This document shows, piece by piece, positions 1-9,719 of a DNA stretch of 64,000 nt. Numbering within the stretch: position 1 is the stretch's first letter; each line of letters begins with the position of its first letter. Source of the DNA: an uncultured bacterium (GTDB lineage Bacteria > Pseudomonadota > Gammaproteobacteria > Burkholderiales > Burkholderiaceae_C); contig CAIYQZ010000060.1 of the NCBI GenBank assembly GCA_903928495.1, forward strand, positions 49,165 to 113,164. Reading direction: 5' to 3'. The notes beneath the pieces are model-generated. The model made no database searches. It saw nothing but the letters and a program-made list of their open reading frames with translations, and was not told the DNA's origin. The position numbers and the translations under genes were made by a program.

Positions 1-273
1 CGCATCAAGGTGGTGGACACGCATGGCAAGCCCTTGACCCAGGGTCGTGCCTTGTTGCGCTACGTATGGAGCTGGCTGTGGTTTGTGCCCCCGCTGCTGT
101 GTGCCTGGCTGTTTGAGCTGGACGGCCCGAAATCCGGCGTGCTGGTGGTGGGCTGGGTGCTGGTGTGGGCCTTGTTGTCGCGTTTTCATCCACAGCGGCA
201 ATACCTCCATGACGTGCTGGCCGGCACACGCCTGGTGCCATCGAACACCGATGCCGGTCGGCTGAGCGCTTAA
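1..273 (+). CDS. RDD family membrane protein, C-terminal part (5' end outside window)
   Basis: Open frame from base 1 (RIKVVDTHGKPLTQGRALLRYVWSW...QYLHDVLAGTRLV); the LHDxxAGTxxV ending and TM segments are typical of RDD proteins. Confidence 0.75.
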   Translation, partial: RIKVVDTHGKPLTQGRALLRYVWSWLWFVPPLLCAWLFELDGPKSGVLVVGWVLVWALLSRFHPQRQYLHDVLAGTRLVPSNTDAGRLSA

Positions 274-308
274 GCACCGCACAAGTTGCAACCCACACAG
301 TGCATGAC

Positions 309-710
309 ATGAATTCACCCGCTGAACGCGATACCCCCGCCAATCCTCAAAAAGCCCGTCGCGGCATGCACCGTGTGTGGCACGCCTTCGGGTACTCGCT
401 GGCCGGGCTGAAGGCCGGCTGGCACGAAACCGCATTTCGGCAGGAAGCCATTTTGGCCGTGCTGCTGGTGCCAGCAGCCTTCTGGCTGGGTAATGGCTGG
501 CTGGAAACTGCCGCGCTGGCGGGCACTGTGCTGCTGGTGATGGTGGTCGAGTTGCTGAACACGGGCATTGAATCCGCCATTGACCGCATCGGCCCCGAAT
601 GGCATGACCTCTCCAAGCGCGCCAAAGACATGGGCAGCGCCGCCGTGTTGCTGAGCCTCTTGCTGTGCGCGGGCACTTGGGTGGGCGCTCTGTGGGCCCG
701 GTTTGCCTGA
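309..710 (+). CDS. dgkA: Diacylglycerol kinase
   Basis: GLKAGWHETAFRQEA...VVELLNTGIESAIDRIGPEWHDLSKRAKDMGSAAV is the DgkA signature; alternative ATG at 300. Confidence 0.93.
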   Translation: MNSPAERDTPANPQKARRGMHRVWHAFGYSLAGLKAGWHETAFRQEAILAVLLVPAAFWLGNGWLETAALAGTVLLVMVVELLNTGIESAIDRIGPEWHDLSKRAKDMGSAAVLLSLLLCAGTWVGALWARFA

Positions 711-716
711 CGCTGA

Positions 717-1319
717 ATGCCAAACATGACGCCTTCACCCACTTTTTCTCTGTGTGTCTATTGCGGCTCGCGCCCTGGAAATGACGTCCTGTTCACCGAC
801 GTCGCCACCCAAGTAGGCCACTGGATTGGGGAGCGTGGCGGTGCGCTTGTCTACGGCGGGGGCAACAACGGCCTGATGGGCACCGTGGCCCACGCCACGC
901 TGGAAGCAGGCGGAACGATGGTGGGCGTGATACCTCAGGCGCTGGTGGACAAAGAATGCGCCAACCATGCCTGCACCGAGCTGCACGTGGTGGCCAACAT
1001 GCACGAGCGCAAAGCACTGATGGCCGAACGCGCAGACGCGTTTTTGGCTCTCCCCGGCGGCATCGGCACGTTTGAAGAACTGTTTGAGGTGTGGGCCTGG
1101 CGGCAACTGGGCTATCACCAGAAACCCATTGGCCTGCTGAATGTGGCCGGTTATTACGACGGCTTGGTGCAGTTTCTGGAGCACACAGTCAATGCCGGGT
1201 TTGTAGGCCCTTGGCAAATGGACTTGCTCCATGTTGGCAGCGACGCTACCCGCCTGCTGCCCCAGTTGGTGCAAGCCGGCGGTTTCGGCTCCGCCGAGGG
1301 CTTGCGCGAGCGGCTCTAG
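717..1319 (+). CDS. LOG family / TIGR00730 Rossmann-fold protein
   Basis: VYCGSRPGND...LVYGGGNNGLMG...ALPGGIGTFEELFEVWAWRQLGYHQKPIG contains the PGGxGTxxE motif. Confidence 0.93.
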   Translation: MPNMTPSPTFSLCVYCGSRPGNDVLFTDVATQVGHWIGERGGALVYGGGNNGLMGTVAHATLEAGGTMVGVIPQALVDKECANHACTELHVVANMHERKALMAERADAFLALPGGIGTFEELFEVWAWRQLGYHQKPIGLLNVAGYYDGLVQFLEHTVNAGFVGPWQMDLLHVGSDATRLLPQLVQAGGFGSAEGLRERL

Positions 1320-1344
1320 AGCGCTGAAGCGCCGGGCCGACGAA

Positions 1345-1776
<432 letters not shown>

Positions 1777-1795
1777 TCAACACCCCTTCAGCCAT

Positions 1796-2806
1796 ATGTA
1801 CGACCTGCCCGCCCACACACCCATCACCCTCGTCCACCGAGGCGGACACCCCGAGCTGGTGCATTACGGCTCTGTGGCGGTGTGCGATGCAACGGGCCGC
1901 GTGCTGGCAGCGACCGGAGATGTGTTGTCGCCCATGTTCACCCGTTCGGCGCTCAAACCGTTTCAGGCCATGCCGCTGATTGCCCGGTTTGCGGAGCGCT
2001 ACCAGCTGACCGATGCCGACGTGGCACTGCTGTGCGCCAGCCACAACGGTGAGCCTGACCACACCCAGCGCGTGGCAAACCTGCTGTCCAAAGCAGGGGC
2101 TGACGACACCGCGCTGGCCTGCGGCAGCCACCTGCCCTACTTCTACAGCACCAACAACATCTCGCCCGAAACTGGCGCGGTGTTTGGCCGCCTGCACCAC
2201 AACTGCTCGGGCAAACACACCGGCATGTTGCTGCTGGCTGCCGCATTGGGCGAACGCATGACCGGCTACCTGAACACCGACCACCCCGTGCAGCAGGCCA
2301 TCACGGCCAGCGTGAGCCACTTCACCGGCGTGCCGCCGGAGAAACTGGTGCGCGGCACCGACGGCTGCAGCGCCCCCAACCACGCCGTGCCCCTGCCCGC
2401 GCTGGCCACCGCGTTTGCCCGGCTTACCCTGGCCGAGCCCGATGCCGAGTACGGCACAGGCCCGAAGCGTGTGGCCCAGGCCATGTGCGCCCACCCCGAG
2501 ATGGTCAGCGGTCAAGGTCGAAACGACCTGACCCTGGCCCGTGCTGGCAGGGGTGACTGGGTGTGCAAAGTGGGTGCAGACGGCGTGCAGGCCATCGCCA
2601 GCCGCAGCCGGGGTATCGCCCTGGCCGCCAAGGTGAGCGATGGCAACCTGAAAGCGCTGATGGTGGCAGTGGTCAGCGTGTTGGAGCAACTGGGCTGGCT
2701 GGACGCCGAGGCACGCGCCGCCCTGGCAGAGTTCACACCGCCGCCCATGAAAAATGCTGCCGGGCTGGAGGTGGGGCAAATGGTGCCGGTGGTGAAGCTG
2801 GCCTGA
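1796..2806 (+). CDS. Asparaginase (asparaginase II / PF06089-like family)
   Basis: LVHRGGHPELVHYGSVAVCDATGRVLAATGD...CASHNGEPDHTQRV...NCSGKHTGML...GTDGCSAPNHAVPL. Confidence 0.88.
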   Translation: MYDLPAHTPITLVHRGGHPELVHYGSVAVCDATGRVLAATGDVLSPMFTRSALKPFQAMPLIARFAERYQLTDADVALLCASHNGEPDHTQRVANLLSKAGADDTALACGSHLPYFYSTNNISPETGAVFGRLHHNCSGKHTGMLLLAAALGERMTGYLNTDHPVQQAITASVSHFTGVPPEKLVRGTDGCSAPNHAVPLPALATAFARLTLAEPDAEYGTGPKRVAQAMCAHPEMVSGQGRNDLTLARAGRGDWVCKVGADGVQAIASRSRGIALAAKVSDGNLKALMVAVVSVLEQLGWLDAEARAALAEFTPPPMKNAAGLEVGQMVPVVKLA

Positions 2807-2820
2807 CCCTTGGGTTTGCG

Positions 2821-4512
2821 TCAGCCCCGGTACTTGCTGGTGATGGGGTAACGCCAGTCTTTGCCAAAGCTGCGGTGCGTCACCCGGATGCCCACCGGCG
2901 ACTGGCGGCGTTTGTATTCGTTCAGCCTGATCAGGCGGGTCACCTTGTCCACATCGGCCTGGGCGTAGCCAGCGGCGACTATTGCCGAGGGCTGCTCGTC
3001 GTTCTCCATGTAGCGCTGGATGATGGCGTCAAGTACCTCGTACTCGGGCAGGCTGTCCTGGTCTTTCTGGTCGGGGCGCAGTTCGGCGCTGGGCGGGCGG
3101 GTGATGATGCGCTCAGGGATCGGGTTGGTCCCCGTGCCATAGGGGTCGTTGGCATTGCGCCACCACGCCAGTTTGAACACCATGGTTTTCACCACGTCTT
3201 TGATGACGGCAAATCCACCCGCCATGTCGCCGTAGAGCGTGCAGTAGCCGGTGGCCATTTCGCTCTTGTTGCCGGTGGTCAGCACGATGCTGCCGAACTT
3301 GTTGCTCAAGGCCATGAGCAGCGTCCCACGGATGCGGGCCTGCAAGTTCTCTTCGGTCGTGTCTTCAGCCAGGCCCGCAAAGTCGGTGGCCAGGCTGGCC
3401 TTGAAGGCCTCGAATTCGGGTGCGATGTTGATTTCCTGATAGCGCACACCCAGTCGGGCTGCCATGTCGCGCGCGTCGATCCAACTGATGTCGGCCGTGT
3501 AGGGCGACGGCATCATCACCGCCCTCACCTTGTCAGCCCCCAGTGCGTCCACCGCAATGGCCAGCACCAGGGCCGAATCGATGCCGCCCGACAGCCCCAG
3601 CAGCGCGCCGGGGAAGCCGTTTTTGCCCACGTAGTCGCGTACGCCCAGCACCAGGGCGTGCCACAAATCGGCTTCCAGGCTGTGTTCAGCGGCCACAGGA
3701 CCTGATATTTGTGTAGCTAACTCATCAATATCGACGAGCGCTAGAGGCATATTTTCTTTAAAACTCTCAGCACGCAGCGCCACCGAGCCGTCGGCGTTCA
3801 GCGCGAAGCTGCGGCCCTCAAACACAATTTCATCTTGCCCACCCACCAGGTGGGCGTACACCAGCGGCAGGCCGGTGGCGGCCACGCGCTGGCGCATGGC
3901 GTCTTCGCGCTCACTGCCCTTGCCGGTGTGGAACGGCGACGCGTTGATGACCACCAGCGCCTGCGCCCCGTCCTGGCGGGCGGCTTCGGCGGGGCCGTCA
4001 AACCACGCGTCTTCGCAAATCAGCAGGCCGCAGCGCAGGACTTCACCTTCCGCATTCGGCACCTCGAACACGCAGGGCGACTGGCCCGGCGTGAAGTAGC
4101 GGCGCTCGTCGAACACCTGGTAGTTGGGCAATTCCTGCTTGGCGTAGGTGTGCAGCTTGTCGCCGTGCCGCAGCACGGTGGCAGCGTTGTACAGGCGGGG
4201 CACCGACACGCTGCGGGTGCGCACCGTGCCCCCGTCCAGCGACCGGGCCGGGTGCCCCACCACCAGCGTGAGGCCTGTCAACCCGGCGGTCCCCAAGGCC
4301 ACGTGTTCCAAGGCATCATCACAGGCATCCAGAAAGCCGGGGCGCAAAAACAGGTCTTCGGCGGCGTAGCCACACAGCGCGAGTTCGGGCGTCACCAGCA
4401 AGTCAGCCCCCTGGGCGTGCGCGGCGATGGCAGCGTCCACCACGCGGCGGGCGTTGCCGGCCAAATCACCCACCACAAAGTTCAACTGGGCCAGACAGAG
4501 TTTGAAGGTCAT
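2821..4512 (-). CDS. nadE: Glutamine-dependent NAD+ synthetase
   Basis: N-terminal nitrilase domain (FKLCLAQLNFVVGDLAGN...LLICEDAWFDG) and C-terminal synthetase (LLGLSGGIDSALV...TTGNKSEMATGYCTLYGDMAGGFAVIKD). Confidence 0.95.
   Translation of the reverse strand: MTFKLCLAQLNFVVGDLAGNARRVVDAAIAAHAQGADLLVTPELALCGYAAEDLFLRPGFLDACDDALEHVALGTAGLTGLTLVVGHPARSLDGGTVRTRSVSVPRLYNAATVLRHGDKLHTYAKQELPNYQVFDERRYFTPGQSPCVFEVPNAEGEVLRCGLLICEDAWFDGPAEAARQDGAQALVVINASPFHTGKGSEREDAMRQRVAATGLPLVYAHLVGGQDEIVFEGRSFALNADGSVALRAESFKENMPLALVDIDELATQISGPVAAEHSLEADLWHALVLGVRDYVGKNGFPGALLGLSGGIDSALVLAIAVDALGADKVRAVMMPSPYTADISWIDARDMAARLGVRYQEINIAPEFEAFKASLATDFAGLAEDTTEENLQARIRGTLLMALSNKFGSIVLTTGNKSEMATGYCTLYGDMAGGFAVIKDVVKTMVFKLAWWRNANDPYGTGTNPIPERIITRPPSAELRPDQKDQDSLPEYEVLDAIIQRYMENDEQPSAIVAAGYAQADVDKVTRLIRLNEYKRRQSPVGIRVTHRSFGKDWRYPITSKYRG
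3701..3763. repeat. Dispersed repeat copy inside nadE
   Basis: GATATTTGTGTAGCTaactcatcaatatcgacGAGCGCTAGAGGCATATTTT matches the AGCT...AAGCGCTAGAGGCTATTTTT layout seen elsewhere in the window. Confidence 0.55.
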
Positions 4513-5740
4513 GAAAACAAGTAATGAATGGGTGCAAAACGATTATGTCATCCGGGTTTTGGCCCACCCCGCTGAAGTGACAGCCGCGCAGTGGGCGTTG
4601 CTGCTTGCTGCAGAGGCAGATCAGGGGCGCGATGCCATGCCTTTCGTCACGCCCGAATACATGGCCGCCCTGCAAGACAGCGGCAGCGCCACACCGGCCA
4701 CTGGCTGGACCCTGCAACTGGTGACGGCGTGGCAAGGGTCTGCGCTCTGCGCGGCAGCTGCGCTGTACATCAAGCCCCATTCGTACGGGGAGTATGTGTT
4801 CGACTGGGCGTGGGCCGACGCTTACGCCCGCCACGGGCTGGCCTACTGCCCAAAGGCCGTGGTGGCAGTGCCTTTCACGCCCGTGCCCGGCCCGCGACTG
4901 CTGGCAGTGGATGCCACCGCCCGCCACGCACTGATGGCGGCACTGGTGCAAACCTGTGAAGTACAACACCTGTCTTCATTGCACATGCTGTTTGGCCACC
5001 CAGCCGACGTGGCTGCCGCCCATGCCGCCGGGCTGATGCTGCGGCATACCGTGCAGTTCCACTGGACCAACCGCACACCCGAGCCCTACCGGGACTTTGA
5101 CGACTTTCTGGCCAGCCTGAGCCAGGACAAGCGCAAGAAAATCCGGCAGGAACGCCGCAAAGTGGCCGATGCGGGCGTGCGCTTTCGCACGCTGGAAGGC
5201 CGCGCCATCACCGAGCAAGATTGGGACTTTTTTTACCGCTGCTACGAGCGCACCTATCTCGAACACGGCAACGCGCCGTATTTAAGCCGCGCCTTTTTTG
5301 CCCAACTGGCCGACACCCAGCCCGACAACTGGGTGCTGTTTGTGGCTGAAACCGACCACCCGGTGGCCTGCAGCTTGATAGCTACGAACTCAATACCATC
5401 AAGCGGTGAGGAACAAAAACACATCGAAACCGAGCCTCGCGTGGCCTATGGCCGCTACTGGGGTGCACTGGAGCGGGTGGACTGCCTGCACTTCGAGGCC
5501 TGCTACTACCAACCCCTTGCCTGGTGCATGGCCAACGGCTTTGACCGGTTTGAAGGGGGCGCGCAGGGAGAGCACAAAATGGCCCGTGCCCTCATGCCAG
5601 TGCAAACCACCAGTGCGCACTGGCTTGCCCACCCAGCCTTTGCCGACGCCATTGACCGCTACCTGCAGCGCGAGGGCGAAGGTATGGCGCAGTACATGAA
5701 TGAGCTGGAATCGCGATCGCCGTTTCGACGAGTGGGGTGA
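4511..5740 (+). CDS. GNAT/FemAB-like acyltransferase (peptidogalycan biosynthesis family, DUF482-like)
   Basis: HLSSLHMLFG...RHTVQFHWTNRTPEPYRDFDDFLASLSQDKRKKIRQERRKV...YGRYWGALERVDCLHFEACYYQPLAW; start chosen at 4511, overlapping the divergent nadE start. Confidence 0.85.
   Translation: MKTSNEWVQNDYVIRVLAHPAEVTAAQWALLLAAEADQGRDAMPFVTPEYMAALQDSGSATPATGWTLQLVTAWQGSALCAAAALYIKPHSYGEYVFDWAWADAYARHGLAYCPKAVVAVPFTPVPGPRLLAVDATARHALMAALVQTCEVQHLSSLHMLFGHPADVAAAHAAGLMLRHTVQFHWTNRTPEPYRDFDDFLASLSQDKRKKIRQERRKVADAGVRFRTLEGRAITEQDWDFFYRCYERTYLEHGNAPYLSRAFFAQLADTQPDNWVLFVAETDHPVACSLIATNSIPSSGEEQKHIETEPRVAYGRYWGALERVDCLHFEACYYQPLAWCMANGFDRFEGGAQGEHKMARALMPVQTTSAHWLAHPAFADAIDRYLQREGEGMAQYMNELESRSPFRRVG
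5372..5420. repeat. Dispersed repeat copy inside the FemAB/GNAT-like gene
   Basis: GCTTGATAGCTacgaactcaataCCATCAAGCGgtgAGGaacAAAAAC aligns with the 54041-54110 copy. Confidence 0.6.
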
Positions 5741-5830
5741 CACGGTGCGGCTGTGTTCGGCAGCGCACAGACGTGGCACTGAAAAGGCACGTGCTTTAAT
5801 GAAGCACACTGTTTTGAAGCACCCCGCGCC

Positions 5831-6418
5831 ATGCAACGCACCATTTTCAACACCCCCATCGTCAACACGGTTCTGAAGGCGTTCTCCATCACCTTCCTGC
5901 GCTTGACCGGTTGGAGGGTGGAAGGACATCTGCCCCCAGAGGCACACAAAAGCGTGCTGATTGCCGCCCCTCATACCAGCAACTGGGACTTGCCCTACAC
6001 CCTGATGGTGGCGTTTGCATTGGGTCTGCAGGTGCGGTGGATGGGCAAAAGCAACATCTTCCGCTTCCCGTTTGGGGGCGTCATGCGCTGGCTGGGTGGC
6101 ATATCGGTCAACCGGGAACAGTCCACCAACCTGGTGGCGGCGTCGGCAGACAGCATTCGGCAGGCCAGCGGCCCCCTGCAACTCATCGTGCCACCGGAGG
6201 GCACGCGCAGCAAAACCCGCTACTGGAAAACCGGGTTTTATTACATCGCCTTGGGCGCGGGTGTGCCCATCGTGATGGCTTACATGGACTACGCCAACAA
6301 GCGCAGCGGCCTGGGCCCGATCTTCAAGCCCACGGGCGACATCGAGCGCGACATGGCCGACATCAAGGCCTTCTACGCCCCCTTCAAGGGCAAAAACGCG
6401 CAGCAGTTCGAAACCTGA
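5831..6418 (+). CDS. Lysophospholipid / 1-acylglycerol-3-phosphate acyltransferase
   Basis: VLIAAPHTSNWD (H-x4-D type motif), PPEGTRSKTRYWKTGFYYIA, GVPIVMAYMDY. Confidence 0.88.
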   Translation: MQRTIFNTPIVNTVLKAFSITFLRLTGWRVEGHLPPEAHKSVLIAAPHTSNWDLPYTLMVAFALGLQVRWMGKSNIFRFPFGGVMRWLGGISVNREQSTNLVAASADSIRQASGPLQLIVPPEGTRSKTRYWKTGFYYIALGAGVPIVMAYMDYANKRSGLGPIFKPTGDIERDMADIKAFYAPFKGKNAQQFET

Positions 6419-6441
6419 CGCAGCACGCGGGCTGCCGCGGC

Positions 6442-8547
6442 TCAGCGCGCCCGGTTGCGCGGATAGCGCATGTACTCCACCAGGGCCTGTACCCTGGGCG
6501 GCGGCGGTGGGGTGATCCAACTGACGATCCAGATCACCGCAAAACCCAGCGGCACCCCGAACACCCCGGCTGAAATGGGTTGAATGCCCCACCACAACCG
6601 CACCGGCCCCTGCACCCCAAACACCTCTCGCAGCCAGGGCTGGGTGGTCACCATATAGTAAAACGTGATGCCCAGGCCCGCCACCATGCCCAGCGACGCC
6701 GCGACACCGGTGGCCCGCTTCCAGAAAATACCCATCGTCAATGCCGGGAAAAATGCCGCTGCCGCGAATGAAAACGCGGCAGACACCAGGAACAGAATGT
6801 CTGCTGGCTTCTGCGCAGCCACATAGGCCGCCGCCAGGGCCACCACCAGCAACAGCATTTTGGAAATGCTGACCCGGCGCGCCGTGCTGGCGTTGGGATC
6901 GATCATTTTGTAGTACAGGTCATGGCTCAGCGCATTGGCGATGGTCAGCAACAAACCGTCTGCGGTGGACAGCGCAGCGGCCAATCCACCCGCCGCCACC
7001 AGACCAGAAATGACATAGGGCAAGCCCGCAATCTCAGCCGTGGCCAGCACGATGATGTCTCCCCCAATGCTCATTTCGTTGAGTTGCAGCACGCCGTCGC
7101 GGTTGACATCGGTCAGTGTCAGCAGGCTGGGGTCGACCTTGTTCCATGCCGCCACCCACGACGGAAGCGCATCGAACGACGTCCCCACCAGCACATGGAA
7201 CACCTCGAACTTGACCAGCACCGCCAATGCTGGCGCGGTGAAATACAGCAACACAATGAACACCAGGGACCAGGTCACCGACTCTCGGGCCTGCTTCACG
7301 CTGGGCGTGGTGTAGTAGCGCACCAGAATGTGCGGCAACGCCGCAGTACCAACCATCAGACAGAACACCAGCGCCAGAAAGTTGCGTCGCGACAGCTCGT
7401 ACTCAGCCTGTTCGGCAGGCGTTCCATCCGGGTCACCGCTGAACTGCTGCGCCTGCGGCGGCATGCCATTGAGCGGCTTGGACTTGGTTTGCGCTTCGGC
7501 CAGCTCAGCCTGCCACAGCCGAACGGCGGTATCGGCGTCGCGGGGCAGGAGGGCCAGGGCCTTTTCGGCCGCAATTTGCTCGGTTTGTGTGGCCCGTTTG
7601 GCTTTGGCCTCTGCCACGCGGGCCATTGCGGCGGCACGGTCATCTGCCAAGGCACGCGCGGGTTCCACCAGCTTGGCACTCAGTGTGTCCACGCGTTCGA
7701 CGTACCACTGGCGAACCGCCTGCTCCTTGGGGTCGTTCGTCAGTTCCCTCTCTTTTGCAGAGATTTTTTCGAGCTGAAACCCATACACCACCTGTGGCAC
7801 AGGCACGCCGGTCTGCTTCACGCTAAGCCACACAACGGGCAACATGTAAGCCACGATGATGACCACGTACTGCGCCACCTGGGTCCAGGTCACAGCGCGC
7901 ATGCCACCCAGGAACGAACACACGAGGATGCCGCCCAGCCCCAGGAAAATACCCAGCTCAAAGGCCACACCGGTCAGCCGGGAAGTGATCAGCCCCACAC
8001 CGTAGATCTGGGCCACCAGGTAGGTGAACGAGCACAGAATGGCGGCACAAATGCCCAGCAAGCGCGGCCAGTTGCCGCCGTAACGCTCCCCGAGGAAATC
8101 AGCGATGGTGAATTGTCCGAACTTGCGCAGGTAAGGCGCCAGAAACAACGCCACCAGACAGTAACCACCCGACCACCCCATGATGAACGCCAAGCCGCTG
8201 TACCCGCTGAGGTACAAGGTGCCTGCCAGCCCCAGAAATGAGGCGGCAGACATCCAGTCTGCACCGGTGGCCATGCCGTTGTAGATGGCAGGAACCCGCC
8301 GACCCGCCACGTAGTACTCGGCAGCATCGGTCGTACGGCACATGATGCCTATGCCCGCATAGACAGCCATGGTTGAGAGCAGGAAGATGAAACCGATCCA
8401 ATCGCGGGACAACCCCACTTGCTCCGCCAGTGCCAGCAGCAGCACAAACCCCAAAAAAGCCAGCGTGTACCAGCCGTAGACACGGTTGAGCTGACGCCGG
8501 AACTGGACGCTCGCAGCTTCTTTTTCGCTGGCTTCGGTGTCAAACAT
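6442..8547 (-). CDS. Sodium:solute symporter family protein (VC_2705/ActP-like)
   Basis: Many TM segments; AAEYYVAGRRVPAIYNGMATGADWMSAASFLGLAGTLYLSGYSG; GLVAAGGLAAALSTADGLLLTIANALSHDLY. Start taken at MFDTEASEKE. Confidence 0.9.
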   Translation of the reverse strand: MFDTEASEKEAASVQFRRQLNRVYGWYTLAFLGFVLLLALAEQVGLSRDWIGFIFLLSTMAVYAGIGIMCRTTDAAEYYVAGRRVPAIYNGMATGADWMSAASFLGLAGTLYLSGYSGLAFIMGWSGGYCLVALFLAPYLRKFGQFTIADFLGERYGGNWPRLLGICAAILCSFTYLVAQIYGVGLITSRLTGVAFELGIFLGLGGILVCSFLGGMRAVTWTQVAQYVVIIVAYMLPVVWLSVKQTGVPVPQVVYGFQLEKISAKERELTNDPKEQAVRQWYVERVDTLSAKLVEPARALADDRAAAMARVAEAKAKRATQTEQIAAEKALALLPRDADTAVRLWQAELAEAQTKSKPLNGMPPQAQQFSGDPDGTPAEQAEYELSRRNFLALVFCLMVGTAALPHILVRYYTTPSVKQARESVTWSLVFIVLLYFTAPALAVLVKFEVFHVLVGTSFDALPSWVAAWNKVDPSLLTLTDVNRDGVLQLNEMSIGGDIIVLATAEIAGLPYVISGLVAAGGLAAALSTADGLLLTIANALSHDLYYKMIDPNASTARRVSISKMLLLVVALAAAYVAAQKPADILFLVSAAFSFAAAAFFPALTMGIFWKRATGVAASLGMVAGLGITFYYMVTTQPWLREVFGVQGPVRLWWGIQPISAGVFGVPLGFAVIWIVSWITPPPPPRVQALVEYMRYPRNRAR

Positions 8548-8551
8548 GGCG

Positions 8552-8809
8552 TCAGTCCTCGCCCATGCCATGCGCTTCGTCCAGGCGTGCCATGGCGCGC
8601 GCGTACACCGCCACCAGCAACACGTACACGATGAGCGCCCCCTGAGCCCCTACCCAAAAACTGAAGGGCCAACCAAAGAAGTTGAAGCTCAGCTCCCTGG
8701 CAAAAAAAGCCACGCCAAACGTCACCGCAAACCACACCACCATCAAGCCGGCTGTCAACCGCAAGGTTCGGCGCCAGTAGGCACGCTGGTTGGGAGTTGT
8801 GTCGCTCAC
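8552..8809 (-). CDS. DUF4212 domain-containing small membrane protein (symporter partner)
   Basis: GTG start; NQRAYWRRTLRLTAGLMVVWFAVTFGVAFFARELSFNFFGWPFSFWVGAQGALIVYVLLVAVYARAMARLD. Confidence 0.85.
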   Translation of the reverse strand: MSDTTPNQRAYWRRTLRLTAGLMVVWFAVTFGVAFFARELSFNFFGWPFSFWVGAQGALIVYVLLVAVYARAMARLDEAHGMGED

Positions 8810-9417
8810 GGGCGCACACCCGTCAGCTGGGCCACGACCGGCTCGAGGGCCATTGCCTGGCGCGGTGCAAAGGCCCTGAGTTGACCCAACCGTTGCGAGG
8901 CCTGCTCCGATTGACCGAGGGCGGCATGCAGTTGCACCAACCGTTCCAAACCATCGGCGCACAGGGGCTGGATTTCGGTTTGCCGCGTCCAGGCCGCCTC
9001 GGCTTCGGCATGTTTGCCCTGCTGGCACAGCACATCGCCCAACCCGAACCAGGCCAGGTCCATCCGGGGCGACGCGGCCAGCGCGTGGCGGAAGGCCTGC
9101 TCCGCACGGAACCAGTCACCCAACTGCTGCCAGGCGAACCCAGCATTGAAATGGTGGGCGGCATGACCCGGCAACACCTGCTGCAACGTCTGAAACTGCG
9201 CCGCCGCCTCTGCCCACCGGTTCAATGAACCCAACAGGTGGGCGCGCGTGGCCCACGCGTGCCAGACGGCCGATTGTGTGCGGGCATCGGGATTCAAGGG
9301 CGCAGCAGACAACCAGCCCTCCAGCAGATCCAAGGCCTGGAGGGTATGGCCCCGCCACAAGGCCAGGCGCCAACTCAATGCAGACAGACGCCAGCGCCAG
9401 GACGCCGCAGGCCCCAT
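8806..9417 (-). CDS. Tetratricopeptide repeat protein
   Basis: A..F..LQQVLPGHAAHHFNAGFAWQQLGDWFRAEQAFRHALAASPRMDLAWFGLGDVLCQQGKHAEAEAAWTRQTEIQP is a TPR pattern; start overlaps the upstream stop. Confidence 0.75.
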   Translation of the reverse strand: MGPAASWRWRLSALSWRLALWRGHTLQALDLLEGWLSAAPLNPDARTQSAVWHAWATRAHLLGSLNRWAEAAAQFQTLQQVLPGHAAHHFNAGFAWQQLGDWFRAEQAFRHALAASPRMDLAWFGLGDVLCQQGKHAEAEAAWTRQTEIQPLCADGLERLVQLHAALGQSEQASQRLGQLRAFAPRQAMALEPVVAQLTGVRP

Positions 9418-9719
9418 CACCGGCAAAGCGACACCCCAACCTGCAAGCACCAGAAAATTTTGGTCAGCACCAACGCCAGCCACGCCACAGCCAACAAAGA
9501 AAAGGCCACCCACGGATGGTGCCGGGGCAAGACAACTTTGGGTGTGATGGGGCGCACCATCGACACAAACGGCTGTGTCGCAGCCGTGAGCAAGCCGTAC
9601 ACGACGTTCCCGTGGCGTGCCGGTCCGGCCAGCACAGCCAGCACACCGCGCCCAACCAGACACAGCAAGGCAATTTCGCACACCAATTTGGCGGCCACGA
9701 TCACGGTCAGCATGGGCAC
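9417..9719 (-). CDS. Small hypothetical membrane protein
   Basis: MPMLTVIVAAKLVCEIALLCLVGRGVLAVL...HHPWVAFSLLAVAWLALVLTKIFW; ATGA-type overlap with the TPR gene suggests co-translation. Confidence 0.65.
   Translation of the reverse strand: MPMLTVIVAAKLVCEIALLCLVGRGVLAVLAGPARHGNVVYGLLTAATQPFVSMVRPITPKVVLPRHHPWVAFSLLAVAWLALVLTKIFWCLQVGVSLCR

Noticed and set aside
2563-3705. 380-aa plus-strand ORF overlapping the asparaginase end and nadE
   Set aside because: Overlaps two convincing genes; translation lacks domain-like patterns.
6922-8241. 439-aa ORF opposite the symporter
   Set aside because: Gln/His/Arg-rich shadow of TM-encoding DNA.
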